Source of the DNA: Vibrio agarilyticus
GTDB taxonomy: Bacteria > Pseudomonadota > Gammaproteobacteria > Enterobacterales > Vibrionaceae
Reading direction: 5' to 3'
Assembly: GCF_012641465.1 (NCBI RefSeq)
Contig: NZ_JABAIK010000021.1
Span: 1-64,000 of the forward strand
Length of the DNA stretch: 64,000 nt
Below are positions 44,002-53,288 of the stretch, in pieces (the stretch's first letter is position 1; the number at the start of each line of letters is the position of its first letter). The translations under genes were made by a program, and so were the position numbers. The notes beneath the pieces were generated by a model, which worked only from the letters and a program-made list of their open reading frames with translations, made no database searches and was not told the DNA's origin.

Positions 44002-44020
44002 AAACCGACCGGTTGGTCTG
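44002..44020. promoter_or_regulatory. TetR-like operator palindrome, site 2
   Basis: AAACCGACCGGTTGGTCTG, an imperfect palindrome around ACCGGT. Its centre lies 105 bp from that of site 1, ten helical turns, so looping between the sites is possible. The remaining 44021-44265 stretch holds no gene that I can support. Confidence 0.6.
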
Positions 44021-44265
44021 TAATTTAGGGTTCATAATTTGATCTGTCAAGATTTATTGTACGTCTCATTGATCGCGACATCGGCGTGTACACGTCCGTA
44101 TTCGCCGTGAAGCTATTACGTCGCTTTGTATCATTTTCGCAGCAATGCGGCTTTTATCATATTGGTAACAAAAACACATAGCGTCAAAGTGCATAATTAG
44201 GGCATGCTTATGTTTGGGCACAAGACCCAAGTGTTTTCGTTAATTACAAAGGTAAAGCCCCTGCA

Positions 44266-45207
44266 ATGGACTCACTTTATCGCCGCGCCGTCGCGGTCAG
44301 TTTGACCTTTATCACCGCATTCTGGTTATACGCTCGTTATTTGCTGCGGCGTATCTTGCACGATCGCGTGAATGTGAATGCCGGCTACCTTGCCTATATT
44401 ACGTTGCTGTCGCTGGTTCCTAGCTTGACCGTGTTGTTTTCCGTGCTGTCGACATTTCCGGAATTTGCAGGCGCTGGCAGCGTGTTGCAAGATTTTATCA
44501 TTACCAATTTTGTGCCAGCCGCTGGCGATGCGGTTGATAAGGCTCTACAACAGTTTGTCGCCAATACCGGGCAAATGACGGCGGTGGGCATTGGTTTTTT
44601 GTTTATCGCCGCGTTGATGCTTATTTCTAACATCGACAGTAACTTAAACTACATTTGGCGCGTGAAGCATAAACGGCAGATCATCTACTCATTTTCAATG
44701 TACTGGATGGTTTTAACCCTTGGTCCGATTTTGGTTGGCACCAGTATTGCGGCCACTTCTTATCTAACGACGTTGAAAATATTAGATAACGATACTCTGT
44801 CTCACGCTTATCAATATTTACTACGCTGGTTGCCGTTTTTATTATCGTTTTTTGCCTTTTTAGGCCTGTATCTTTTGGTGCCCAACACTAAGGTGCCTAT
44901 GTGGCATGCGTGTGTTGGCGCTTTGTTAGCTGCGCTGCTCTTTGAATTAACCAAGCGCGGATTTGCCGCCTACATCACGACATTCCCATCGTATCAGCTG
45001 ATTTATGGCGCGTTGGCTGCGATCCCGATTTTGTTTATTTGGGTCTACCTTTCTTGGATTATTGTGCTGGTTGGCGCAGAAGTGACCGCAGCGCTTGGTG
45101 AGCGAGGTCTGTGGAAGGCGGAACCGGACGTGGTAGAATCTTCGTCTTATCCAACGTTAACTCAAGGAAGTTCTTCAAATGATCGCTCTAATTCAACGCG
45201 TTTCTGA
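44266..45207 (+). CDS. yihY: YihY/BrkB-family inner-membrane protein
   Basis: A 313-residue protein with about six TM helices and family landmarks ([57 protein letters not shown] and [22 protein letters not shown]). The family was once called ribonuclease BN in error; its function is unclear. The C-terminus is Ser/Asn-rich and overlaps dtd by 29 bp, as in many gammaproteobacteria where yihY, dtd and fabY are adjacent. Confidence 0.92.
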   Translation: MDSLYRRAVAVSLTFITAFWLYARYLLRRILHDRVNVNAGYLAYITLLSLVPSLTVLFSVLSTFPEFAGAGSVLQDFIITNFVPAAGDAVDKALQQFVANTGQMTAVGIGFLFIAALMLISNIDSNLNYIWRVKHKRQIIYSFSMYWMVLTLGPILVGTSIAATSYLTTLKILDNDTLSHAYQYLLRWLPFLLSFFAFLGLYLLVPNTKVPMWHACVGALLAALLFELTKRGFAAYITTFPSYQLIYGALAAIPILFIWVYLSWIIVLVGAEVTAALGERGLWKAEPDVVESSSYPTLTQGSSSNDRSNSTRF

Positions 45208-45613
45208 GGCCGCTGTTCGTGTCGATGGTGAAGTGGTCGGCGAAATTGGCCATGGCCTTTTGGTGTTACTGGGCGTCGAACGCGATGACGATGAAGCAAA
45301 AGCGCAGCGCTTAATGGAGCGAGTCACGACGTACCGCATATTTGGTGATGCTGAGGAAAAAATGAACCTCAATGTTAAGCAAGTAGCGGGAGAGCTACTG
45401 GTGGTATCGCAATTTACGCTGCCTGCTGACACCAAAAAAGGGACGCGTCCTGGGTTTTCTCGTGGCGCGCATCCGCAAGACGCTGAGCGGCTTTACGATT
45501 ATTTTGCCGATCAGTGCCAAGCGGTGTTGCCCACTCAGCGTGGTCGTTTTGCCGCCGACATGAAGGTCTCTTTGGTCAATGATGGGCCAGTGACTTTCTG
45601 GCTGCAAGTGTAG
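45179..45613 (+). CDS. dtd: D-aminoacyl-tRNA deacylase
   Basis: A 144-residue DTD (E. coli 145 aa). It hydrolyses D-aminoacyl-tRNAs and Gly-tRNA-Ala. Signature motifs: SQFTL near residue 78 and the Gly-Pro loop NDGPVT near the C-terminus. AAGGAAG precedes the ATG within the end of yihY, so the two are coupled. A small hairpin (GGGGA-TAT-TCCCC, 45614-45626) directly follows the stop. Confidence 0.96.
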   Translation: MIALIQRVSEAAVRVDGEVVGEIGHGLLVLLGVERDDDEAKAQRLMERVTTYRIFGDAEEKMNLNVKQVAGELLVVSQFTLPADTKKGTRPGFSRGAHPQDAERLYDYFADQCQAVLPTQRGRFAADMKVSLVNDGPVTFWLQV

Positions 45614-45629
45614 GGGGATATTCCCCTTC

Positions 45630-45673
45630 TATACCCGTCCTAGTTGAAGTTGCAACTTTAAGTGGTTTGGATA
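45630..45673. repeat. Minimal, internally deleted copy of the palindromic repeat
   Basis: TATACCCGTCCTAGTTGAAG, TTGCAACTT and TAAGTGGTTTGGATA: the two ends of the 138-bp element joined directly, with the central part missing. Forms a long hairpin between dtd and fabY. Confidence 0.65.
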
Positions 45674-45719
45674 GAGCAACTTTAATTTTCGTGGACTCAA
45701 TCTCAGTGGAAAGGAAACC

Positions 45720-46640
45720 ATGTTTAAACTTATTACGCCCAGTACGGACAATCAGCTAAACAAGTATTTTCATTTTCGCTGGCAGATGCTTCGCGAGCCT
45801 TGGCGCATGCCGATGGGCTCGGAACGCGATGAATACGATGGCGTGAGCCATCATCGCATGATTGTCGATGGCCGTGGGCGGCCGATGGCCATTGGTCGGC
45901 TCTACATTACCCCAGATCATGAAGGCCAAATTCGTTACATGGCGGTCAAAAATGGGCGGCGTAACAAAGGAATGGGCTCATTGGTGTTGGTGGCTTTGGA
46001 GTCATTGGCGCAACAAGAGGGTGCGAAACGCTTAGTGTGTAATGCTCGCGAAGATGCGATTTCGTTTTACGAGCATAATGGCTTTGAGCGTCGTGGTGAA
46101 TTGACCGATGAGCGTGGCCCTGTGCGCCACCAGCAAATGGTGAAACCACTTGACCCATTAGCCAATGTGCTGCGCAAACCCGACTGGTGCCAAGAGCTGC
46201 AAGCGCGTTGGGAGCAGTACATTCCGATCAGCGATAAAGTTGGGATCAAAATCAGTCAATATACGGGGTATCAATTTGATTGCACCGCCCAACTCAATCC
46301 CAATTTGAATCCGCATAATACGCTGTTTGCTGGCTCGGCGTTTACGCTTGCCACACTAACAGGGTGGGGAATGGCTTGGCTGCTGCTCAAAGAGCGTGGG
46401 TTAACCGGGGATATCGTGTTGGCGGACAGTCGAATTCGTTATCGTCATCCGGTGACGCAAAATCCGCGCGCGTCCACCTCACTGGACGGCATCAGTGGTG
46501 ATTTGGACCGCTTAGCGGTGGGGCGCAAAGCGCGAATTGTAATTCATGTGACCATTTACAGCGGCAATAAACCTGCCATCGATTTTTACGGCACGTATAT
46601 GTTACTGCCTAATTACCAAGCTTGGCTTGGCAAACAATAG
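45720..46640 (+). CDS. fabY: Bifunctional GNAT / hotdog thioesterase-like protein FabY (YiiD)
   Basis: A 306-residue protein in two parts. Residues 1-145 are GNAT (IRYMAVKNGRRNKGMGSLVL as acetyl-CoA loop, YEHNGFERRGE). Residues about 160-300 are a YiiD C-terminal hotdog domain (NPHNTLFAGSAFTLATLTGWGMAWLLL ..., ADSRIRYRHPVT). FabY proteins in gammaproteobacteria act in starting fatty acid synthesis. Position after dtd matches E. coli. Convergent with the AsmA-like gene with a 16-bp gap. AAAGGAAA precedes the ATG. Confidence 0.9.
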   Translation: MFKLITPSTDNQLNKYFHFRWQMLREPWRMPMGSERDEYDGVSHHRMIVDGRGRPMAIGRLYITPDHEGQIRYMAVKNGRRNKGMGSLVLVALESLAQQEGAKRLVCNAREDAISFYEHNGFERRGELTDERGPVRHQQMVKPLDPLANVLRKPDWCQELQARWEQYIPISDKVGIKISQYTGYQFDCTAQLNPNLNPHNTLFAGSAFTLATLTGWGMAWLLLKERGLTGDIVLADSRIRYRHPVTQNPRASTSLDGISGDLDRLAVGRKARIVIHVTIYSGNKPAIDFYGTYMLLPNYQAWLGKQ

Positions 46641-46656
46641 TTGGGTATAGAGTGTT

Positions 46657-48687
46657 TCAGTGAACACGTGACGACATTTGGGTGGCCGCGCACGGTTGTG
46701 CCACTTGCGAGCGCGGATCCCATACCATTCCACGCCATTGAAAACACTCAGGTGCAGTCGGGAGGCTCTTGCCGTCTTGGGTGGTGATGACAGGCGTTGC
46801 AACTCCTTGTATTTGGTAGCGTAATGTACTTTGCTCTGGCGCGGCTAAATCGAGCTCACCTTGCCACCAAGCCTCAATGTTTTCACCGTCATCTGCCACT
46901 GGTGGCGTTGTGGCGAGCGTGACTTTCGGCAGTGTAATGCGCCCACGCTCTGCTTTGAGCTTGATTGGGCTAATGGAAACGGAGCGCCAAGGCGCCTTCA
47001 CCAGTTTGGCTTTACTCTGGTATAACTCCGCGGTGATTTCGCCACTTAATGTGTGGCTTAGCATGTTCCAGTCACCGCCCAAGCCCTGTAAATCGACCGA
47101 GCCACTGCTTAAACTCTCAATCGAGAGAGGGTATGGGAGTGACAATAAAGAGGCGACAGGCAAACCTTCCACGTTCAGATTAAGCTGCCAAGGTCGACTG
47201 AGTTTGGCTAAATTCCACTCGGCCGTCATATCGACATAACCCAGTTCAAGCGGCGCAAAGGCGCGAGTAATGCGCCACAAGCCGCGCTCACTTTCCATTG
47301 TGATAAGAGGCTGATGGGTGAGCAATTGATCAAAACTGGCGTTCGCGGCACTCAGCTCCGCTCGGCCTTGCCACATGCCCCATTTTCCTGCTTGTTTCAG
47401 AGTGAGATCGCTCGCTGTAACATTTAATCCGCTTACCTGCCAGTAGGGTTTATCCGCAAGCTGAATGAGTTGGCTGTGCTTGATCGCAAGGTTATCAAAG
47501 TGCCAGTCTGAGTAATGAGCAAGAAACTCAGGCAGCTCAAGCGCGCTTTGGTGTTTGTCTAGCGTCCATTGCACGTTGCTTATCGTCAGATCGTCAAGGT
47601 GAATGCGCGTTGGTGTGATGAGACCTTGCGTGCTAATCAATCCTTGTTGCCAGTTTGCTGCCATGTCATGCAGGGTCAGCGTCTCCTCGTTTAAGGTTAA
47701 GTGCGCGCGCGGCTCTACCCACATTTGCTCGTCAACACTCAGGCTATCGGCAGTAAAGGAGAGGCTGGCGTTGCTTTGTTGCCAAAGTCGCAGCGGCAGC
47801 GCGATATTTTCGACCGAAAGATTTAGATTACGCCAGTTCTGCGCTTGCCACGAGATGTCGCTACGAAGGATATCCAAGCTGTTGATGTGACTGACATGCG
47901 CCAAGAGCCACTGCCAAGCCGGATGAGTCAGTGGCGCGGGGGGACTTTGAGTGAGTTGCAACCCTTCCACCGTGACATTAACCAGTGACCACCCTGAAGG
48001 GTATTGCTCCGCTTGCCCAGAAAATTGCGCGCCACGCCAAGTAAAAGAGGCGCCATAGAGCGTGCTGTCGTGAGGGCGATAAGCGAAATCGAACAGCGGC
48101 TGTGAAATACGTTCATCGTTCCAGCGGATTTGATTGGCCGAAAATTGAATGTCGCCATAAGGGAGATATTGAGTGCTATTGAGCCATTGTGGCTTGCGAA
48201 TTTGCACACTCAATTGCTCAATCTGCTGCTGCGGCGTAATGATGTTAATCTCGCTGAGTGCGAGGTGCGCGATTGCCACGTGCTCGAGTTTGGCGCGCCA
48301 CGTTTGAACCGCGTTCAGCGGGCTATCCCCTTGCGAAGTCTCGATGGTTTGTGCATCAACACTCACGGTTGCGCCTTTTATCAGCAAGGAGTCGAGTTGC
48401 CATTGCCCATCTTGATAGGGCCAAGAAGCCAACCAGAGATCGACTTGCGTTACCTGTAGTGGCGTTGATGATCCATCGGCCGCAGCAAAGGAGACCTGAT
48501 GCAAGGTCAATTGGTTGGGAAAGTGGTAATCGTATTGTTCTGCGCTGAGTGACCAATCCAATTGTTTAACGATGTGATTGGCGATATGAGTGCCAGCTTT
48601 TGTCGGTAGCAATGCGACTAAGGTAATGACGCTAAGCAGAGTGAGGCTGATGAGTAAAGCGAATGTAACTAACAGTTTTTTCATCAT
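46657..48687 (-). CDS. AsmA-family protein
   Basis: A 676-residue protein with one N-terminal TM (about residues 4-27) and a long beta-rich periplasmic part. The N-terminal LLPTKAGTHIANHIVKQL and the repeated short amphipathic strands fit the AsmA/chorein-like lipid-transfer fold (TamB/YhdP/AsmA). Such proteins bridge lipids between membranes; this member's role is unknown. A second ATG one codon in is equally possible. Upstream pckA has its own terminator, so this is a separate transcript. Confidence 0.78.
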   Translation of the reverse strand: MMKKLLVTFALLISLTLLSVITLVALLPTKAGTHIANHIVKQLDWSLSAEQYDYHFPNQLTLHQVSFAAADGSSTPLQVTQVDLWLASWPYQDGQWQLDSLLIKGATVSVDAQTIETSQGDSPLNAVQTWRAKLEHVAIAHLALSEINIITPQQQIEQLSVQIRKPQWLNSTQYLPYGDIQFSANQIRWNDERISQPLFDFAYRPHDSTLYGASFTWRGAQFSGQAEQYPSGWSLVNVTVEGLQLTQSPPAPLTHPAWQWLLAHVSHINSLDILRSDISWQAQNWRNLNLSVENIALPLRLWQQSNASLSFTADSLSVDEQMWVEPRAHLTLNEETLTLHDMAANWQQGLISTQGLITPTRIHLDDLTISNVQWTLDKHQSALELPEFLAHYSDWHFDNLAIKHSQLIQLADKPYWQVSGLNVTASDLTLKQAGKWGMWQGRAELSAANASFDQLLTHQPLITMESERGLWRITRAFAPLELGYVDMTAEWNLAKLSRPWQLNLNVEGLPVASLLSLPYPLSIESLSSGSVDLQGLGGDWNMLSHTLSGEITAELYQSKAKLVKAPWRSVSISPIKLKAERGRITLPKVTLATTPPVADDGENIEAWWQGELDLAAPEQSTLRYQIQGVATPVITTQDGKSLPTAPECFQWRGMVWDPRSQVAQPCAATQMSSRVH

Positions 48688-48743
48688 AATTTGGCGCAGG
48701 GGCTTTGGTATAGCTTGATGTAAAAACGGGTCAGGAGCAAGGT

Positions 48744-48767
48744 AAAAGCCCCAAAATGGGGCTTTTT
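48744..48767 (-). terminator. Terminator of pckA
   Basis: Stem AAAAGCCCC / GGGGCTTTT with a short loop and T-run in both directions, between pckA and the AsmA-like gene. Confidence 0.85.
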
Positions 48768-48799
48768 GTTATGTCGAGTGTCTCAGTGGATTACCATAT

Positions 48800-50428
48800 T
48801 TAATCCAGCTGGGGGCCTGCCTGAATCAATGAACGACCTTCATCATTGTCGGTGTACTTGGCAAAGTTATTGATAAAGCGCTGCGCTAAATCTTGTGCTT
48901 TGCTCTCCCATTGCAGCGGATCGACATAGGTATCACGCGGGTCAAGGATTTCAGGATCAACGCCTGGAAGCGAGGTTGGAACGCTGAGGTTGAAAATCGG
49001 AATTTGACGTGTTTCTGCGTTTTCAATTGAACCGTTCAAAATCGCGTCAATGATGCCACGGGTATCTTGAATTGAGATCCGTTTACCACTGCCGTTCCAT
49101 CCGGTGTTCACCAAATACGCTTCTGCGCCAGCCGCTTCCATCCGTTTGACTAATACTTCTGCGTATTTTGTTGGGTGTAGCGTTAAGAATGCTGCGCCAA
49201 AACAAGCGGAAAACGTCGGTGTTGGCTCGGTAATGCCGCGCTCAGTACCCGCTAATTTTGCGGTAAAACCAGAGAGGAAATGATATTTGGTTTGCTCTGG
49301 TGTCAACTTAGACACTGGCGGTAACACGCCAAAGGCATCAGCGGATAAGAAGATCACCTTATTGGCATGGCCACCCTTAGACACTGGTTTAACAATGTTA
49401 TCGATGTGATGGATTGGGTAGGAAACGCGAGTGTTTTCGGTTTTTGAGCCGTCGTCAAAATCGATAGATCCATCGCGGCGCACGGTCACGTTTTCGAGCA
49501 ATGCATCGCGACGAATGGCGTTGTAGATGTCAGGCTCGGCCTCTTTGGATAGCTTGATGGTTTTAGCGTAGCAGCCGCCTTCAAAGTTGAACACGCCATC
49601 GTCATCCCAGCCGTGTTCGTCATCACCAATTAAGGCGCGTTTCGGATCGGTCGATAGGGTGGTTTTGCCAGTGCCTGATAAACCGAAGAAAATTGCCACG
49701 TCGCCTGCTTCACCCATGTTGGCACTGCAGTGCATTGAGGCCACATCTTTGAGCGGCAAGAAGTAGTTCATCATTGCGAACATACCTTTTTTCATTTCGC
49801 CGCCGTACCAAGTACCGCCAATTAATTGCATTTTTTCGGTGAGGTTAAATACCGTGAAGTTCTCAGAGTTGAGGCCCTGCTCTTGCCAGTTCGGGTTGGT
49901 GCACTTGGCGCCATTCATCACCACAAAGTCTGGCGTGAAGTTCGCTAATTCGTCTTCGCTTGGACGAATGAACATATTTTTGACGAAGTGTGCTTGCCAT
50001 GCGACTTCGGTGATCACGCGAATCGCTAGGCGGGTATCTGGGTTGGCACCACAATAGCCATCAATCACAAACAGACGTTTGCCCGACAATTGATGGGTTA
50101 CGAGTGCTTTGAGATCGTTCCACACGGCCTGATTGATCGGTTTATTGTCATTTTTCACCGCGTCAGATGTCCACCACATGTGTTCTTGAGTGGTGGCGTC
50201 TTTCACGATGTATTTGTCTTTAGGAGAGCGGCCGGTAAAGATCCCGGTATCGACCGCAACAGCGCCGAGTTCGGTCACAATACCGCGTTCGTACCCCTCT
50301 AAATCTGGGCGGGTTTCTTCTTCAAAAAGCAGTTCATAACTTGGATTGCGTACCACTTCTTTCACGTCATGCAACCCATATTGGCTTAGGTCAAGAGTGA
50401 GAGCTTTAGTCTGTTCCATCACGGTCAT
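48800..50428 (-). CDS. pckA: Phosphoenolpyruvate carboxykinase (ATP)
   Basis: A 542-residue ATP-dependent enzyme (E. coli 540 aa). It converts oxaloacetate to PEP in gluconeogenesis. Seen: [22 protein letters not shown]-loop [11 protein letters not shown], metal site [11 protein letters not shown] and [11 protein letters not shown], and ENTRVSYPI. Two ATGs (codons 1 and 4) are possible; AGGAGC precedes the first. Usually CRP- and carbon-controlled in enterics; no clear CRP site is seen here. Confidence 0.97.
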   Translation of the reverse strand: MTVMEQTKALTLDLSQYGLHDVKEVVRNPSYELLFEEETRPDLEGYERGIVTELGAVAVDTGIFTGRSPKDKYIVKDATTQEHMWWTSDAVKNDNKPINQAVWNDLKALVTHQLSGKRLFVIDGYCGANPDTRLAIRVITEVAWQAHFVKNMFIRPSEDELANFTPDFVVMNGAKCTNPNWQEQGLNSENFTVFNLTEKMQLIGGTWYGGEMKKGMFAMMNYFLPLKDVASMHCSANMGEAGDVAIFFGLSGTGKTTLSTDPKRALIGDDEHGWDDDGVFNFEGGCYAKTIKLSKEAEPDIYNAIRRDALLENVTVRRDGSIDFDDGSKTENTRVSYPIHHIDNIVKPVSKGGHANKVIFLSADAFGVLPPVSKLTPEQTKYHFLSGFTAKLAGTERGITEPTPTFSACFGAAFLTLHPTKYAEVLVKRMEAAGAEAYLVNTGWNGSGKRISIQDTRGIIDAILNGSIENAETRQIPIFNLSVPTSLPGVDPEILDPRDTYVDPLQWESKAQDLAQRFINNFAKYTDNDEGRSLIQAGPQLD

Positions 50429-50702
50429 AGATGCTCCTTAATTAGGATTTTGTAGGGATTTTGTAATAATTTATTAAGAGGTTCTGTAATTAACTCTAGC
50501 AACGGGTTTGGCATAAAACAGGGATGCGCATCAAAATTTGTCCTTAATGTTTTTAAGGTCAAAAGTCTCGCCGAGCTGAATCTTCTTAGTAATATTAACG
50601 TGTAGACAAAGCCTTATGCCACAAGGGTTGGATTAATATTTTATAAAAATTAAGGCGTTGTAAAATTACGAAGTGAAGCAAAGAGATTGCGGGGGTGTTC
50701 GC
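50429..50702. other. Intergenic region upstream of pckA
   Basis: No gene. It contains the perfect inverted repeat CCTTAA-TGTTT-TTAAGG (50542-50558), about 115 bp before the pckA start, of unknown role. The stretch is AT-rich and should hold the pckA promoter. Confidence 0.45.
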
Positions 50703-50729
50703 AAAAAGTCGGCCTAGAGCCGACTTTTT
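50703..50729 (-). terminator. Terminator of hslR-hslO
   Basis: Stem AAAAAGTCGGC / GCCGACTTTTT with a 5-base loop; the flanking A and T runs make it usable from either side. Confidence 0.88.
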
Positions 50730-50764
50730 GATTAAAAAACTACCAACTTAGTGCGGAAAAAAAA

Positions 50765-51640
50765 TTAATGAACTGTCGGTTGAGTCGGAGTTTCACCATC
50801 ATAAAGTGCGTTTACCTGCGCTTTATCGAAGGAATATGTTGTGCCGCAGTAATCACAATGTAACGACACCACACCTTCTTCTGCGAGAATTTCATCAATT
50901 TCATCACGTGAGACGGTAATAATGGCTGCGCCACTGCGCTCGCGTGAACAACCACAATGAAACTCTACCGGTTGCGGGTCAAACACGCGCACCTGATCTT
51001 GGTTGTAAAGGCGATACAGTAGCTCTTGCGCTGGCAAGCCAAACAGCTCTTCATTTTTGACGGTGTTGGTCAACTGCTCAAGGTGCTCAAAATCTTCTGG
51101 CGCGCCAGTGCCATCTGGCACGACTTGAATCAGCATACCGGCCGCATGACGCACGCCTTCATGTTCACCAACACGCAACCATAGGCGAGTTTTAAGCTGC
51201 TCTGAATTGGCAAAGTAGCCTTCAATCACTTGAGTGAGATTGTCGCCATCAAGACCGACAACACCTTGGTAACGTTCGCCTTTCTTTGGAATGATGGTGA
51301 TCACCAAATACCCTTTACCCATCATTTGGTGCAAAGTTGCATCGTCAGCAATATCACCTTCCCAACGAGCGACGCCGCGCACTTTCTGGTCATGGTCGCC
51401 ATTAATCACGGCCAGTGATACCGGACCATCGCCTTGCAACTGCAACGTGATAGAGCCTTCAAATTTGAGCGTGGCAGTGAGTAGCGTTGTTGCCACCAAC
51501 AACTCACCGAGCAGAGTTTCAATCGCTGCTGGGTAGTCTTTGTTGGCAATGATTTGTTGATACGCGTCGTCCAATTGAACCAATTCGCCACGAACGGAGA
51601 GATCTTCAAAGAGGTAGCGATGTAACACGTTGTTTGCCAT
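50765..51640 (-). CDS. hslO: Redox-regulated chaperone Hsp33
   Basis: A 291-residue chaperone (E. coli 292 aa). It holds unfolding proteins under oxidative stress, switched on by loss of zinc and disulfide formation. The zinc centre is the C-x-C and C-x2-C pair near the C-terminus (FHCGCSRE ... LHCDYCGT). The N-terminal domain shows [20 protein letters not shown] and IQVVPDGTG. Lies 29 bp downstream of hslR, an operon as in E. coli. Confidence 0.96.
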   Translation of the reverse strand: MANNVLHRYLFEDLSVRGELVQLDDAYQQIIANKDYPAAIETLLGELLVATTLLTATLKFEGSITLQLQGDGPVSLAVINGDHDQKVRGVARWEGDIADDATLHQMMGKGYLVITIIPKKGERYQGVVGLDGDNLTQVIEGYFANSEQLKTRLWLRVGEHEGVRHAAGMLIQVVPDGTGAPEDFEHLEQLTNTVKNEELFGLPAQELLYRLYNQDQVRVFDPQPVEFHCGCSRERSGAAIITVSRDEIDEILAEEGVVSLHCDYCGTTYSFDKAQVNALYDGETPTQPTVH

Positions 51641-51669
51641 AGTAGCAGTATCCTCGTTAGCCAGTCAGC

Positions 51670-52056
51670 TTACTGATTTTTAAATTTGATGATGTCGCGA
51701 CGCTGTTTTTTATCAGGGCGACGATCGGGACTTGGGTTGTGAGCGTGCATTTTACGCTCAAGAGCTTGGGTTTCGCGCTTGGTAATGCTGTCGTCGGTTT
51801 CGCGATAGAGCGTTTGCGCTTCGGGTGCACCGCGGCGTTGCTCACTGATCCGCTCAATCACCACGGTTTTTTCTTCATTACCTTGACGTAGCACAATAAC
51901 CGCGCCGAGCTCGACGGTTTTACTTGGCTTGACGCGCTGTCCATTATAGTGAACTTTACCGCCGTCGACCATATTACGTGCAATTGAACGCGTTTTATAA
52001 AAACGGGCAGCCCAAAGCCATTTATCGAGTCGAACAGCGTCGTTTACGGAACTCAT
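51670..52056 (-). CDS. hslR: Heat-shock protein Hsp15
   Basis: A 128-residue S4-domain RNA-binding protein, like E. coli Hsp15 (133 aa). It binds free 50S subunits carrying a nascent chain and recycles stalled ribosomes. Seen: VRLDKWLWAARFYKTRSIAR, GGKVHYNGQRVKPSK and the basic C-terminus PDRRPDKKQRRDI. The ATG at 52056 is chosen; an upstream TTG two codons earlier is also close to GAGAGG. First gene of the hslR-hslO operon. Confidence 0.94.
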   Translation of the reverse strand: MSSVNDAVRLDKWLWAARFYKTRSIARNMVDGGKVHYNGQRVKPSKTVELGAVIVLRQGNEEKTVVIERISEQRRGAPEAQTLYRETDDSITKRETQALERKMHAHNPSPDRRPDKKQRRDIIKFKNQ

Positions 52057-52246
52057 TGCCAATATGCCTCTCTAATGATGCTTGACCGAGCAGAAATCGA
52101 AAAGGCATTGCCGTGCGATGTCTACTCCGTGCTATGGTGCGCCATTGACCTGCGTCATAGCGATACGGCTATACAATGGTGATCGAAGTCCAATTTTTCA
52201 AGGAAGTTGGCAAAAACGGTGAAGAGAAACAGCTGTGCCATAAAGC

Positions 52247-52262
52247 TGTGATATAGTTCACT
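52247..52262. promoter_or_regulatory. CRP-like binding site upstream of gspC
   Basis: TGTGATATAGTTCACT matches 13 of 16 bases of the CRP consensus TGTGATCTAGATCACA, with both TGTGA/TCAC half-sites intact. It is 67 bp before the gspC start and may put the type II secretion operon under cAMP control. The rest of the 272-bp gap to hslR shows no gene. Confidence 0.65.
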
Positions 52263-52328
52263 ACTATTTTTTATGGTCGGTTAACGCTCGATGTGACGCA
52301 ACATATCGATATTGAAGGAAGCGAATTA

Positions 52329-53255
52329 GTGAAGCAATTGGAGTTTGGTCGCAGTTTAAGTACGTCCCCAGTTTGGGCTCGTTTGCGCGCCAACAGTGTC
52401 CCAATCCAGCGCCGCGTTAGCACACTGACAGCCGTTACGTTTGTGGCGCTTAGTGGCTGGACCCTTGGCCAAGTCGTCTGGTTAGTTTACCCCAATAACA
52501 CGCCAACTGTCGCGCAGTGGCAGCCGCCTGCGGTCTCCAGTAGCGCTTCAACCTCAACCAGCAATGGGTTAAATATCGCCCCCTTGAAAGCCGCCAATCT
52601 CTTTGGTCAGTATCAAGAGCGCCAAGCCCCTGTGGTGAAAAAGCCGGTCGTGGTTCAAGAAGCCCCAGAAACGCGTTTGAATTTGGTGTTGGTCGGCGCC
52701 GTCTCGAGCAGTGCCGCAGAAAAAGGCTTGGCTGTGATTGCCAACCGTGGCAAGCAAGCCACTTATGGTATTGGCGAAGTGGTTGACGGTACACGCGCCT
52801 CACTGAAAGCGGTGTTTGTTGACCGTGTGATCATTGATAACCAAGGCCGTGATGAGACGTTAATGTTGGAAGGGGTCGATTATTCGAAAACCCCAACCTC
52901 AATCGCGCAGCGTAATGATTCGGCATCCAGTGCGCCAGCACTGTCTGATGAACAAATCAGTCAAGCGCGCGCCGAAATTGCCGCCAACCCTCAAGCAATT
53001 TTCCAATATGTGCGCTTGTCGCCGGTGAAAAAAGATCAGCAGGTGATTGGTTATCGAGTGAGTCCGGGCAAAAATGCCAGCTTGTTTGATGGCGTGGGTC
53101 TGAAAAATGGCGACATCGCGGTGCAAATTAATGGTAGTGATTTAAATGACCCCGCCGCAATGACCGGAATATTTAAAAGCATTACTGAACAAAATGAGCT
53201 GAATCTGACGGTAGAACGTGACGGTCAGCAGCATGATATTTATATCCAATTTTAG
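52329..53255 (+). CDS. gspC: Type II secretion protein GspC (EpsC)
   Basis: A 308-residue inner-membrane clamp protein linking the platform to secretin GspD. It has an N-terminal TM (about residues 30-52), an HR domain (PETRLNLVLVGAVSS, LAVIANRGKQATYGIGEVV) and a C-terminal PDZ domain (YRVSPGKNASLF, LKNGDIAVQING, TVERDGQQHDIYIQF). The GTG at 52329 is chosen because AAGGAA lies eight bases before it and homologues start near this point; an earlier GTG at 52293 lacks a site. First gene of the operon. Confidence 0.93.
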   Translation: MKQLEFGRSLSTSPVWARLRANSVPIQRRVSTLTAVTFVALSGWTLGQVVWLVYPNNTPTVAQWQPPAVSSSASTSTSNGLNIAPLKAANLFGQYQERQAPVVKKPVVVQEAPETRLNLVLVGAVSSSAAEKGLAVIANRGKQATYGIGEVVDGTRASLKAVFVDRVIIDNQGRDETLMLEGVDYSKTPTSIAQRNDSASSAPALSDEQISQARAEIAANPQAIFQYVRLSPVKKDQQVIGYRVSPGKNASLFDGVGLKNGDIAVQINGSDLNDPAAMTGIFKSITEQNELNLTVERDGQQHDIYIQF

Positions 53256-53288
53256 TCCTTACGTCAGCGTAAGAGTGAGGAGAGAGTC

